Made by a program: the position numbers and the translations under genes. The notes beneath the pieces are model-generated. The model made no database searches. It was not told where the DNA came from and saw only the letters and a program-made list of their open reading frames with translations. Positions 23,786-31,993 of a stretch of DNA of 37,239 nucleotides are shown here, piece after piece. Origin of the DNA: an uncultured Oscillibacter sp. (GTDB lineage Bacteria > Bacillota > Clostridia > Oscillospirales > Oscillospiraceae); assembly GCA_900544105.1 (NCBI GenBank), contig UQUC01000013.1, positions 1 to 37,239 on the forward strand, read 5' to 3'. The first letter of the stretch is position 1, and the number at the start of each line of letters is the position of its first letter.

Positions 23786-25261
23786 TTACAGGATGATGCA
23801 GATCAGCCCGCCGCTGCCCTCGTTGATGATGCGGGTCAGTGTCTCTTGCAGCTTTTTCCGGGCATCCTCCGGCATCCGCTTCAGCTTGGTTTGCAGATCG
23901 TCGCTGACGACCTCGTGAAAACTGCGTCCGAAAATGTTGGACTGCCAGATCTTGCTGGTGTCTCCTTCAAACTCCTGAAGCAGATAGTTCACCATGTCCT
24001 CAGACTGCTTCTCATTGCCCACGATGGGGCTGACCGCCGTCTCAATATCCGCCCGGATCATGTGGATACTGGGAGCGCTGGCCTTCAGGCGGACACCGTA
24101 CCGCCCTCCCTGCTTCATGATCTCCGGTTCCTCCAGCTTCAATTCGTCGATTCCCGGCACCACGATGCCATAGCCCGTTTCCCGGACGTCCCGCAGCGCC
24201 CCGGCCACCTTGTCGTATTCCGTCTTGACGCCGGCCAGCTTTGTCAGCAGGCTCATGAGGTCGCCGTCATCCCCCACATCAAAGCCGGACTGTTCCGAGA
24301 GCGTTCGGTAGAACATCTCCCGGGGCAGGCTCACCCGTGCGGCGGCTACGCCGGTGCCAAGGTCGATGGCGGTAATGAGTGCCTCGCTGATGTTATCGCT
24401 TTCTCCCAGTTTCTTCACTGCACTGTCGATCTCCCGGATGTGGTGCAGCTCCGCCATGCTCTGCCGGATAGCCTCATAGATCCCTGCTTTCACCGGATGC
24501 TCTCCCGGCAAGGCGTCCACCCAGGACGGCAGGAAAATATCCAGCTCCCGCATGGGGAACTCATACAGCACCGCCTTCAGGATCTCCCCTACATCTTCCT
24601 CCTCCAGCCGCAGGCAGTTCACCGGCACGCACTTCACCTGATACCGGCTGGCAATATCCCCGGCCATGGCCAGAGTCCGGTCCGATTTGGGGTCCTCGCT
24701 GTTCAGCAGAACGATAAACGGCTTTCCCAGCTCCTGCAATTCCCGGATCACCCGCTCCTCCGGTTCCAGATAATCCTCTCTGGGAATGTCGGAAATGCTG
24801 CCGTCTGTGGTGATGACGATGCCAATGGTGGAATGCTCCGCGATGACCTTCCGGGTTCCGATCTCCGCTGCCTCTGTCATGGGGATAGGATGATCGTACC
24901 ACGGCGTTGTGACCATCCGGGGCTGATCGTCCTCCGTCTGGCCCAAGGCCCCCCGGACCATGTAGCCCACGCAGTCGATGAGCCGGACGGAAAAGGCCGC
25001 GCCCCCCTCCAGCTGGATCTGAGCCGCCTCCTCCGGCACGAACTTCGGTTCCGCCGTCATCACCGTGCGGCCGGAGCCGCTCTGGGGCAGCTCGTCTCTG
25101 GCCCGCTCCCGGCGGTACACATTGTCAATGTTGGGAATGATCTGTGTCTCCATGAACCGCTTGATAAAAGTGGATTTCCCTGTCCGCACCGGCCCTACCA
25201 CACCGATATAGATGTCGCCCGCGGTGCGGGTGGCAATATTCTGATAGATCGAGGTATTCAT
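23786..25261 (-). CDS. spoIVA: Stage IV sporulation protein A (spore coat morphogenetic ATPase)
   Basis: 491 aa, the normal SpoIVA length. The Walker A region GPVRTGKST (23-31) lies close to the N-terminus in the TRAFAC-like ATPase domain. Conserved blocks include ITTDGSISDIPREDY, FIVLLNSEDP, a middle domain, and a C-terminal stretch ending GSGGLICIIL with the hydrophobic end that anchors the basal coat layer. It polymerises on the outer forespore membrane in the mother cell as platform of the coat. AAAGGACGGG precedes ATG 25261. A sigma-E-like promoter lies upstream, fitting mother-cell expression. Confidence 0.97.
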   Translation of the reverse strand: MNTSIYQNIATRTAGDIYIGVVGPVRTGKSTFIKRFMETQIIPNIDNVYRRERARDELPQSGSGRTVMTAEPKFVPEEAAQIQLEGGAAFSVRLIDCVGYMVRGALGQTEDDQPRMVTTPWYDHPIPMTEAAEIGTRKVIAEHSTIGIVITTDGSISDIPREDYLEPEERVIRELQELGKPFIVLLNSEDPKSDRTLAMAGDIASRYQVKCVPVNCLRLEEEDVGEILKAVLYEFPMRELDIFLPSWVDALPGEHPVKAGIYEAIRQSMAELHHIREIDSAVKKLGESDNISEALITAIDLGTGVAAARVSLPREMFYRTLSEQSGFDVGDDGDLMSLLTKLAGVKTEYDKVAGALRDVRETGYGIVVPGIDELKLEEPEIMKQGGRYGVRLKASAPSIHMIRADIETAVSPIVGNEKQSEDMVNYLLQEFEGDTSKIWQSNIFGRSFHEVVSDDLQTKLKRMPEDARKKLQETLTRIINEGSGGLICIIL

Positions 25262-25294
25262 AGCATCCCGTCCTTTTTTCCGCTTTTATAGTTC

Positions 25295-25325
25295 ATTTCT
25301 ATGAGACAGCCCGGAAAAGTATGAC
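25295..25325 (-). promoter_or_regulatory. Sigma-E-like promoter of spoIVA
   Basis: TCATACT and CATAGAAAT on the minus strand are separated by 14 bases, close to the sigma-E consensus; the -10 ends 33 bases before the start codon. Confidence 0.65.
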
Positions 25326-25397
25326 AGCCCGTCTGCCTTTGTTCATTCCCACCAAATCACCCGCCGCACTTTCGGCGCATTTTGTCGCTTTCACTTC

Positions 25398-25439
25398 TTT
25401 ACATTACCAATTTATCATGGTAAACTACTACCATAATAA
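25398..25439 (+). promoter_or_regulatory. Promoter of the ABC operon with overlapping operator-like palindrome
   Basis: TTTACA and TAAACT are separated by 17 bases. An inverted repeat with 11-base arms, TTATCATGGTA (25412-25422) and TACCATAATAA (25429-25439), one mismatch, covers the -10 element. This is a good site for a dimeric repressor. Confidence 0.55.
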
Positions 25440-25476
25440 ATCAATTGCTCGTACAATTCTTCAGGAGGAATGGAAC

Positions 25477-26307
25477 ATGAAAAAGTTGACTGCATTTGTA
25501 CTCTCTGCTATGATGGTTCTGTCTTTGGCCGCCTGCGGCGCCAAGACCGAGACCCCCGCTGATACCAGCATCCCCGCCGCCGATGCGACCAAACCTGCTG
25601 AAGTCGCCAAGCTGACCTACGCCGTGGAAGCCGGTTCCGCCGGTGAGGAAGTGGCACTGGCCAACGGCTACAACGTTGTATCCGTGGACTCTCAGGCCAA
25701 GGCGCTGATGGAGGTGGAAGCCGGCACGGCTGACGCCGCCATCATCGACTCTCTCATGGCCGGCGCCATGGTAGGCGAAGGCACCAGCTATCCCAACCTT
25801 ACCGTGACTGATCAGAAGCTCACCGAGGAGCTGTACGGCGTTGGTTGCCGCAAGGGCAGCGATCTCGCCTCTTTCATCAACAGTGTACTGGCCGACGCTT
25901 ATGCCGACGGTACGCTGGAAACCACCGCTGAAACCTACGGCGTGCAGGCCGCTCTGGTGGAGCAGGCTGCTTCCGAGTTCACAGCTTCCGAGTCTGACAG
26001 TGATGTGCAGTACATCAAGGACAAGGGCAATCTGGTGATTGGCATCACCGAGTTTGAGCCCATGGACTATCAGGACGCCGACGGCAACTGGATCGGCTTC
26101 GACGCCGACATGGCCAAGCTGGTAGCGGAAAAGCTGGGCGTGGAGCCCGTGTTCACTGTGATCAACTGGGACAACAAGGTCTTTGAGCTGAACGGCAAGG
26201 GTATCGATGTGGTCTGGAACGGCATGACCATCACCACCGCCGCCCAGGAATCCATGGAGTGCACCAACGCCTACTGCAACAACGCTCAGGTCGTTGTGAC
26301 CAAGTAA
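25477..26307 (+). CDS. Amino-acid-type ABC transporter substrate-binding lipoprotein, circularly permuted
   Basis: 276 aa. The lipoprotein signal peptide has its lipobox LAAC at Cys20. In ordinary family-3 binding proteins the order is lobe I (beginning 'IKDKGxLVIGITEFxPMDY'), then lobe II ('LTFAVEAGSAGE...YGVGFRKGSDL...'). Here lobe II comes first (about residues 46-155: LTYAVEAGSAGEE, TADAAIIDSLMAGAM, YGVGCRKGSDLASFIN) and lobe I last (about 177-276: YIKDKGNLVIGITEFEPMDY, WNGMTIT, NAYCNNAQVVVTK), followed directly by the stop. The break falls at the first hinge crossing. A linker rich in Ala, Ser, Glu and Asp (156-176) joins the old C-terminus to the old N-terminus. AGGAGG precedes ATG 25477. 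Permease and ATPase genes follow. Confidence 0.9.
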   Translation: MKKLTAFVLSAMMVLSLAACGAKTETPADTSIPAADATKPAEVAKLTYAVEAGSAGEEVALANGYNVVSVDSQAKALMEVEAGTADAAIIDSLMAGAMVGEGTSYPNLTVTDQKLTEELYGVGCRKGSDLASFINSVLADAYADGTLETTAETYGVQAALVEQAASEFTASESDSDVQYIKDKGNLVIGITEFEPMDYQDADGNWIGFDADMAKLVAEKLGVEPVFTVINWDNKVFELNGKGIDVVWNGMTITTAAQESMECTNAYCNNAQVVVTK

Positions 26308-26324
26308 TTCCGCAAATCATACAG

Positions 26325-26356
26325 CAAAGGCAGAGAGCGGTCGCTCTCTGCCTTTG
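26325..26356 (+). terminator. Hairpin between binding-protein and permease genes
   Basis: The stem CAAAGGCAGAGAGCG/CGCTCTCTGCCTTTG has a two-base loop and no real T-run. Likely a 3'-stabilising or attenuating hairpin that lets the binding protein be made in excess over the membrane parts. Confidence 0.75.
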
Positions 26357-26435
26357 AGCGGCATATTTCCCGCATACGCTTTCCTTCCTCCCCCTTCGTT
26401 CCCCCCATTATCACTACATAGAGGAGAATTTTTTC

Positions 26436-27161
26436 ATGTTCTGGACTGTTACCCTCTCCATCCTGCAAGGCTGTAGTCAGGCGGTCAAGCTGTTTTTCCT
26501 GACGCTGCTGTTCGCGCTGCCCCTTGGTCTGGTAGTGGCCTTCGGCTCCATGAGCAAGTGGGCGCCCTTCCGGGCTTTGGCCTACCGGCAGCAGGAAGCG
26601 CGGGGCTTTGCCCGCTGGCTCTCCCAGCTCCGGCCCCTGTCTGCCCTGACCAACGTCATCGTCTGGATTATCCGGGGTACGCCGCTGATCCTCCAGCTCA
26701 TCATCATTTTCTACGGTCCCGGCACTTGGTTTGGCACAAATCCGTGGAACGCCTTCCGGGACGGACGCATGACTGCCTGCTGCATCGCCTTCATCATCAA
26801 CTACGCCTGCTATTTCTCCGTGATCTACCGGGGCGGCATTGAGGGCGTCCCGGCAGGTCAGCGGGAAGCCGGTGAGGTGCTGGGCCTGACCAAGCGGCAG
26901 ATCTTCTTCAAGATCACCCTTTTGCAGATGGTCAAGCGGATCATCCCCCCCATGTCCAATGAGATCATCACGCTGGTAAAGGACACCTCTCTGGCCCGGA
27001 CCATCGCCATCATTGAGATCACCATGGCCGGTGAAGCTTTTATGAAGTCCAAGGGCATCACCTGGCCCCTGTTCTATACCGGCGTGTTCTATCTGGCCTT
27101 TGTGGGTCTTTTGACGCTCCTGTTCAGCTTCATCGAGCGCAAGCTCAGCTATTTTAAGTAA
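26436..27161 (+). CDS. Amino-acid-type ABC transporter permease (HisM/GlnP family)
   Basis: 241 aa with about five transmembrane segments. The EAA loop that docks the ATPase is visible (REAGEVLGLTKRQIFFKI, about residues 148-165), as is the family signature VIWIIRGTPLILQLIIIFYGP. A loop of about 25 extra residues after the first helix (WAPFRALAYRQQEARGFARWLSQ) and a second insertion near PGTWFGTNPWNAFRDGR are somewhat unusual. It forms the membrane channel, probably as a homodimer, as only one permease gene is present. GAGGAG is nine bases before the ATG. It is followed 14 bases later by the ATPase gene. Confidence 0.92.
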   Translation: MFWTVTLSILQGCSQAVKLFFLTLLFALPLGLVVAFGSMSKWAPFRALAYRQQEARGFARWLSQLRPLSALTNVIVWIIRGTPLILQLIIIFYGPGTWFGTNPWNAFRDGRMTACCIAFIINYACYFSVIYRGGIEGVPAGQREAGEVLGLTKRQIFFKITLLQMVKRIIPPMSNEIITLVKDTSLARTIAIIEITMAGEAFMKSKGITWPLFYTGVFYLAFVGLLTLLFSFIERKLSYFK

Positions 27162-27175
27162 GGGAGGGCTTTGAA

Positions 27176-27943
27176 ATGTCGATCTTAACCGTACAGCATC
27201 TGGAAAAGCATTTTGAAAACACGAAGGTCCTCAATGACATCAGCTTCTCTCTGGAGGAGGGGCAGGCCCTTTCCATCATTGGCTCCTCCGGCAGCGGCAA
27301 AACAACGCTGCTGCGGTGTCTGAACTTTCTGGAAACGCCGGACGCCGGCACCATCACCGTACAGGACAAGGTGCTGTTTGACGCCGACCATCATGCGAGC
27401 TGCTCCGAAAAAGAGATCCGGAAAAACCGGCTCCACTTCGGCATGGTGTTCCAGTCCTTTAACCTTTTTCCCCAGTATACGGCTTTGGAAAACGTGACCC
27501 TCGCCCGGGAGCTGATGGCCAAGGACAGTGGTGAGAGTAAAGAAGCCATCCGCGCCGCCGGAATGGAGCTGCTGGACCAGATGGGCCTTGCGGACCGGGC
27601 CGGGCACTATCCCCACCAGCTTTCCGGCGGTCAGCAGCAGCGGGTGGCCATCGCCCGGGCACTGGCGCTCCACCCGGATATTCTCTGCTTTGACGAGCCT
27701 ACCTCTGCGCTGGACCCGGAACTGACCGGCGAGGTGTTGAAGGTCATCCGTGGTCTGGCGGAACAGAAAACCACCATGATCATCGTCACTCACGAGATGG
27801 CCTTCGCCCGGGACGTGGCGGATCAGGTGATCTTCATGGACGGCGGCTTCATCGTGGAGCAGGGCGATCCCAAGCAGGTCATCGACCACCCTCAGGAGGA
27901 GCGCACCAAGCAGTTTCTGGCCCGCTTTGCGGAAAATAACTGA
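27176..27943 (+). CDS. Amino-acid-type ABC transporter ATP-binding protein (GlnQ/HisP family)
   Basis: 255 aa. Walker A GSSGSGKTT (about 37-45), Q-loop FGMVFQSFNLFPQYT, ABC signature LSGGQQQR (about 147-154), Walker B ILCFDEPTSALDPE and H-loop VTHEM are all intact. It powers uptake with the upstream permease and binding protein. GGGAGG sits about eight bases before the start. A strong terminator follows. The binding protein's specificity cannot be read from sequence; the polar amino acid family fits best. Confidence 0.95.
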   Translation: MSILTVQHLEKHFENTKVLNDISFSLEEGQALSIIGSSGSGKTTLLRCLNFLETPDAGTITVQDKVLFDADHHASCSEKEIRKNRLHFGMVFQSFNLFPQYTALENVTLARELMAKDSGESKEAIRAAGMELLDQMGLADRAGHYPHQLSGGQQQRVAIARALALHPDILCFDEPTSALDPELTGEVLKVIRGLAEQKTTMIIVTHEMAFARDVADQVIFMDGGFIVEQGDPKQVIDHPQEERTKQFLARFAENN

Positions 27944-27971
27944 TATGACCAGGCCTCGTGCCTTGAATAGT

Positions 27972-28012
27972 CCCCCATTTGTCGGACGATCCGGCAAATG
28001 GGGGCTGTTCTC
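27972..28012 (+). terminator. Terminator of the ABC operon
   Basis: The stem CCCCCATTTG/CAAATGGGGG (27972-28004), with a small inner CGG/CCG pair, is followed by CTGTTCTC. A weak T-run but a strong stem. Confidence 0.75.
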
Positions 28013-28181
28013 TATCAAGCTATGTACTGAAACTAACAGGGCTGTACCGTCCCATGTTCCGTTCACCTAAATCTCAAATCTTATTGGACTGGGTAACTGC
28101 ATCCGAGCAAAAACGCCGCGCTTGCGGGAACGGACGGCAAAGCTGCGTCGGATCTGCGGCTCCGCTTTCGCGCCGCACATC

Positions 28182-28222
28182 AAAAAAGGGCTTGCCATCT
28201 GCAATACGCAGACAGCAAGCCC
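28182..28222 (-). terminator. Terminator of yajC
   Basis: The stem GGGCTTGC-TGTCTGC/GCAGA-TGGCAAGCCC on the minus strand is followed by TTTTTT, 33 bases after the yajC stop. Nothing else is recognised in 28005-28255. Confidence 0.88.
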
Positions 28223-28255
28223 ATTTGCCGCTTAAATCGAACAGTCCGACCAGAC

Positions 28256-28612
28256 TTAGTTCTTCTCGCCCTCGTCGGCCTTGGGAGCCTCCACAGCGGG
28301 AGCCTCTTCCTTCTTTTCAGCCTTCTTCTCTTTCTTCTCGGCCTCAGGCTGCTCACCGGTCTGGACGCCCACCTGGGACACAGCCCACTTGGTCAGCTCC
28401 ATGCGGACACGGTCATCGCTGGTCTCAATCACAATGGTGTTGGGGTTCACCATAACGATCTTGCCCACAATGCCGCCGATGGTGGTGATCATATCACCCT
28501 TCTTCAGGCTGTCACGCATGTTCTGCGCCTGCTTCTTCCGCTTGTTCTCAGGACGGATCATGAAGAAATACATCACCGCGAAGAGGGCAACAATCATAAT
28601 CATACTTTCCAT
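28256..28612 (-). CDS. yajC: Preprotein translocase accessory subunit YajC
   Basis: 118 aa. A single N-terminal transmembrane helix (IMIVALFAVMYFFMIRPENKRKK, residues about 4-22, with the MIRP motif), then the YajC core (LKKGDMITTIGGIVGKIVMVNPNTIVIET), then a low-complexity tail of about 35 residues rich in Glu, Lys and Ala. A membrane partner of SecDF/YidC in protein export. AAGGAG lies 11 bases before the ATG, slightly far. Unlike in many genomes, secD/secF do not follow; the gene is monocistronic with its own promoter and terminator. Confidence 0.93.
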   Translation of the reverse strand: MESMIMIVALFAVMYFFMIRPENKRKKQAQNMRDSLKKGDMITTIGGIVGKIVMVNPNTIVIETSDDRVRMELTKWAVSQVGVQTGEQPEAEKKEKKAEKKEEAPAVEAPKADEGEKN

Positions 28613-28653
28613 AGTTCAAGGTTCTCCTTCAGTGTTGAAATCAGAATGTATCT

Positions 28654-28681
28654 ATTATATCAAAGCTGACACTATTTGCAA
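28654..28681 (-). promoter_or_regulatory. Sigma-A promoter of yajC
   Basis: TTGCAA and TATAAT on the minus strand are separated by 16 bases, about 45 bases before the start. Confidence 0.75.
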
Positions 28682-28748
28682 GCCTTTTCTCAAGAAAGCA
28701 GTCTGCAATTTCATTTCCTTGGTCTAAAACAGTGAACACCGACGTGCA

Positions 28749-29870
28749 TCACCCTCGCGGGGCCAGATAGATCAGGTTCCGGTCCGTGAGGAAATTCGAC
28801 ACGCTGTAAAGCACTACGGCGGTATCGATGCCCTGCTCCGCCATGTAGTCCGTCACGGAGGTGTGGTAGTACCGCAGGTCCACCAGATGCACCTCGGAAA
28901 AGCGCTGGGCCAAAAAGGGCGCCAGCGAATCGGAATAGGAGTCCCGGATCAGCAGCAGCTTGCTGCCGTCGGTGATCGCCGGGTTTTCAAGGACGCACAA
29001 CGGCTGATTGCCGCCGAGGAAGGAGCTGTATTTATCCTTGTGCTCCAGATAGCTCCGGTCATACAGCCGCCCCGGCTCCTCCTTGCCGGATTTCCACGAT
29101 GTGACCCGCAGATCGTCCTCGGGCACCCAATATTCTATGGTATCCGGGGCAAGCCAATGGATACCGGAGGTGGAATACAGGGTTCCGTTGAAGTCCGTGC
29201 TGGCAATTTTCCGTGTAAAGTCAGTTTCCTTTAGTGTTTCCTTTTCCAAAGCATTTAACAGCGCATTGGCTCCGTAGAACGCCCCACAGGTGGTCCAGTG
29301 GTGGTCGGTTCGGTAATAGATGGGTTCCCCCGCATGTTCCGTCAGCGTTCCCATGAAATCCACCGTGGGCAGGCCCGTTTTCTCCGCCGCGCTTTGGATG
29401 AACACAGCCTGATCGAAGCTGGGCGCGCCCTGCGGCAGTCTGTCCTTCCAGACCTCCGCCGCCGAGGGGATCAGGCCCAAAAGCACCTGGCCGTGAGCCG
29501 CTTCTCCAAACTGCTTCACGTAGTCTAAATTCTTTTCCGCCTGAAGTCTGTCCGGTTCGTCCACCTTGGCGATAAGGGTATCGCCGCAGAGGTAGACGCC
29601 GTTGAATTCCCGCTTGCCTAACAGCTGCTCACACCGGGCCTTCAGGCCCGTCCAGTCATCCCGCAGAGGGAACTGGTCGGCAAAATAGTCCTCCATCCCC
29701 TCGGTAAAACTGCCGTTTTTCAGGGTTTCCCAGGAAAAGTCCGGGAACTGGGCCAGCGTCCGGTTTTCCGTTTCAGAGCGCGCCCGGTCCGGCAGCGCAA
29801 TGTGCCACGCCAGCAATCCTGCCAGAAACAGGCAGAAGATTCCCGTGGTCAGTCGTCCCTTGTTCGCCAT
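28749..29870 (-). CDS. DHHW-family (AlgX/AlgJ/SGNH-like) exported protein
   Basis: 373 aa. One N-terminal transmembrane/signal-anchor helix (about residues 9-26) leads to a large extracytoplasmic domain. The DHHW motif (YYRTDHHWTTCGAFYGANALL) and a serine-containing LLIRDSYSDSLAPFLAQRF block mark the AlgJ/AlgX-type SGNH-like acyl-transfer fold. Such proteins work with MBOAT proteins to O-acetylate or otherwise acylate extracellular polymers. ATG 29870 is chosen for GGGAGGG six bases upstream. It lies 33 bases after the MBOAT gene on the same strand. The polymer acylated is unknown. Confidence 0.85.
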   Translation of the reverse strand: MANKGRLTTGIFCLFLAGLLAWHIALPDRARSETENRTLAQFPDFSWETLKNGSFTEGMEDYFADQFPLRDDWTGLKARCEQLLGKREFNGVYLCGDTLIAKVDEPDRLQAEKNLDYVKQFGEAAHGQVLLGLIPSAAEVWKDRLPQGAPSFDQAVFIQSAAEKTGLPTVDFMGTLTEHAGEPIYYRTDHHWTTCGAFYGANALLNALEKETLKETDFTRKIASTDFNGTLYSTSGIHWLAPDTIEYWVPEDDLRVTSWKSGKEEPGRLYDRSYLEHKDKYSSFLGGNQPLCVLENPAITDGSKLLLIRDSYSDSLAPFLAQRFSEVHLVDLRYYHTSVTDYMAEQGIDTAVVLYSVSNFLTDRNLIYLAPRG

Positions 29871-29903
29871 GCGGTTCCCTCCCTTCTTGGGCAAAATAAA
29901 GAA

Positions 29904-31298
29904 TCAGAATCGGAAATACAGAAACGGGTTGTAGCTGCCGTCTACCAAGTAGGCCGTGCAGATCACCAGACCCGCCGTCATCAGCAGCGGCCCCAGCAGG
30001 TCTCTCGTCCGCTCCGGCAACCGGTCCCAAACCTTTCGGGGCAGACGGGTGGAGCCAACCGTTAAAAGCAGCAGCGTCAGACCATAGGCTGTCAGGTAGT
30101 AGCCGTCAGCGGCGCTCCACAGCGTTCCGCTGCCGAAGCAGGTTTTGAAATACCTGACGCAGACGGTGAGGTCCTCCATGGCGAACACGCCCCAGCCCAC
30201 GAACACCACCACAAGCGTGTAGAAATGCCGCAGCCACGATGGCAGCTTTTGGAGGAAGTCCCGCAGCAGATACTTTTCCAGCATGAGCCACGCAAAGAAG
30301 TGCAGGCCCCATAGGATGAAATTCCAGCTCGCCCCGTGCCAGAAGCCGGTGCAGAACCAGACAAGGAAGATATTCCGTACCGTCCGCCATGTCCCCTTCC
30401 GGCTGCCGCCCAAGGGGATGTACAGATACTCCCGGAACCATGTGGTCAGGGAAATGTGCCACCGCCGCCAGAACTCCGTCTCGGAGGCGGCGGTATAGGG
30501 GTAGTCGAAGTTTTCCGGGAAGTGAAAGCCCAGCATCTGCCCCATGCCAATGGCCATGTCGGAATATCCGGAGAAATCGAAGTAGATCTGGAAGCCGAAT
30601 GCCGCGATACCCAGCCAGCCGCCGACAGTCGTCAGCGTCCCGGCGGACTGCGCCGCCAGCTCCGCGTCCCACAGTGCGCCGATGTTGTTGGCCAGCAGCA
30701 CTTTTTTCGCAAGGCCCACAGTAAACCGCCGTGCCCCGGCGGTGAACGCCGACACCGTGTTCGTCCGGCGGACCAACTCCGCCGCAACATCCTTATAGCG
30801 AACGATAGGTCCCGCCACCAGCTGCGGGAACATGGTCACATAAGCGCCAAAGGACACCATGTTCCGCTGGGCGGGAGCGTCCTGCCGGTAGACATCAATG
30901 GTGTAGCTCATGGTCTGAAAGGTGAAAAAGGAAATGCCGATGGGCAGGGGCAATCCCAGGGTGGGAATTGAGATTCCAGGGATCAGGGAGAGGTTGGCGG
31001 CAAAGAAGTCCCAATACTTGAAAAAGCCCAGCAGACCTAAATTCAGCAGCACACTCTCCGCCACGAACCACCGGGCCAGCTTGTCCCGGCTGCGGTACTT
31101 CTCCACCAGAAGGCCGTGGGTATAGTCGATGAGGATGGACAGCACCATGATGCTGATATAGACCGGCTCCCCCCAGCCATAGAACACCAGGCTGGTCAGC
31201 AGCAGCGCCAGGTTCCGCCACTGGAGGGGAACGGCGAAGTAGATCGCCAGCGTAATGGGCAGAAAGCCGAACAAAAAGGGCAAACTGCTGAAACGCAT
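29904..31298 (-). CDS. MBOAT-family O-acyltransferase (AlgI/DltB-like)
   Basis: 464 aa, polytopic. The MBOAT signature region is present: LPIGISFFTFQTMSYTIDVYR, a FPQLVAGPIVRY block, FWRRWHISLTTWFREYLYIPLGG, and the catalytic His in FWHGASWNFILWG. It passes acyl groups (usually acetyl) across the membrane to an outside partner. AAGGAGGTGA, a near-perfect ribosome site, lies about seven bases before the ATG. The DHHW protein follows and is the probable outer partner. Confidence 0.93.
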   Translation of the reverse strand: MRFSSLPFLFGFLPITLAIYFAVPLQWRNLALLLTSLVFYGWGEPVYISIMVLSILIDYTHGLLVEKYRSRDKLARWFVAESVLLNLGLLGFFKYWDFFAANLSLIPGISIPTLGLPLPIGISFFTFQTMSYTIDVYRQDAPAQRNMVSFGAYVTMFPQLVAGPIVRYKDVAAELVRRTNTVSAFTAGARRFTVGLAKKVLLANNIGALWDAELAAQSAGTLTTVGGWLGIAAFGFQIYFDFSGYSDMAIGMGQMLGFHFPENFDYPYTAASETEFWRRWHISLTTWFREYLYIPLGGSRKGTWRTVRNIFLVWFCTGFWHGASWNFILWGLHFFAWLMLEKYLLRDFLQKLPSWLRHFYTLVVVFVGWGVFAMEDLTVCVRYFKTCFGSGTLWSAADGYYLTAYGLTLLLLTVGSTRLPRKVWDRLPERTRDLLGPLLMTAGLVICTAYLVDGSYNPFLYFRF

Positions 31299-31381
31299 GG
31301 GCTGTTCACCTCCTTTTTTCTGTAAAGCGATCTTACTTGAACAGCGTTAAAACATAACAGTTTTTCGTTTCTACATGGCAA

Positions 31382-31405
31382 ACCAGCCGTGGTGTCACGG
31401 CTGGT
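31382..31405 (-). terminator. Hairpin between DUF4358 and MBOAT genes
   Basis: The stem ACCAGCCGTG/CACGGCTGGT is followed on the minus strand by TTGCC. A weak terminator or attenuator; the 84 bases after it, before the MBOAT gene, show no clear promoter. Confidence 0.6.
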
Positions 31406-31422
31406 CGTTCCGCATCAGACTG

Positions 31423-31905
31423 TTACGCGCCGAACTGTGCGTTCCAGGCGTCCTCGATCTCCGTCTGGTGCTCGCCGGAGGCGATCATTGCCACATATGC
31501 GCCGTTTTGCAGCACCTTGGCAGCCTTCCACTGGTCAATTGTCTCGGGATAAAAGGCGTCCCCGTCCGCCTGACTGTCGATCCGGGTCTGGAGGACCTTC
31601 ACCGCCTGCGCAGCATCCTGCTCACTGTCGGCTTGCAGGAACACGTACTCGCTCACAGCGTAGGACATCACAGGGGCCTTGGCCAGAAGCTGCTTGGCCG
31701 CAATATCGCCCAAACCGGGATAGTACATCTCCAGCATTTCGCCGTCCAGGTCCATCATATCGTCGCCCCAGCCGTATTTTTCCGCCAGGGTGTTGTAAAA
31801 TCCAGTCAGATCCACGTCATTGGTCGTTTCTGTTTTGCTGCCGCAGGCGGTCAGCAGGCCGCACAGAGTCAGGGCCACAGCCACCAGCGCAAACGATTTC
31901 TTCAT
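31423..31905 (-). CDS. DUF4358 lipoprotein
   Basis: 160 aa. The lipoprotein signal peptide is MKKSFALVAVALTLCGLLTAC (split here: lipobox LTAC, Cys21), followed by GSK. The mature part has the DUF4358 pattern: FYNTLAEKYGW, LEMYYPGLGDIAAKQ, SEYVFLQADSEQDAAQAVKVLQTRID, then VLQNGAYVAMIAS near the end. Its function is not established; in Clostridia such genes are commonly next to MBOAT/DHHW genes, as here, suggesting a periplasm-side accessory role in polymer acylation. GGAGG lies close before the ATG. It has its own promoter, overlapping that of the threonine-aldolase gene. Confidence 0.85.
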   Translation of the reverse strand: MKKSFALVAVALTLCGLLTACGSKTETTNDVDLTGFYNTLAEKYGWGDDMMDLDGEMLEMYYPGLGDIAAKQLLAKAPVMSYAVSEYVFLQADSEQDAAQAVKVLQTRIDSQADGDAFYPETIDQWKAAKVLQNGAYVAMIASGEHQTEIEDAWNAQFGA

Positions 31906-31964
31906 AGTGCCTCCTTATGAACGTCCCCCAAGGGCGTTCATTTTCTTTCTATTGTGTTCTCTGC

Positions 31965-31993
31965 TTGCTAATATACACGATTTGCGTTATAAT
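31965..31993 (+). promoter_or_regulatory. Promoter of the threonine-aldolase-family gene
   Basis: TTGCTA and TATAAT are separated by 17 bases. It almost fully overlaps the minus-strand promoter of the DUF4358 gene. Confidence 0.8.

Noticed and set aside
23255..25291. A 678-codon plus-strand open frame
   Set aside because: It is antisense to spoIVA and out of frame with ogt; composition (rich in His, Arg, Gln, Pro) shows a shadow frame.
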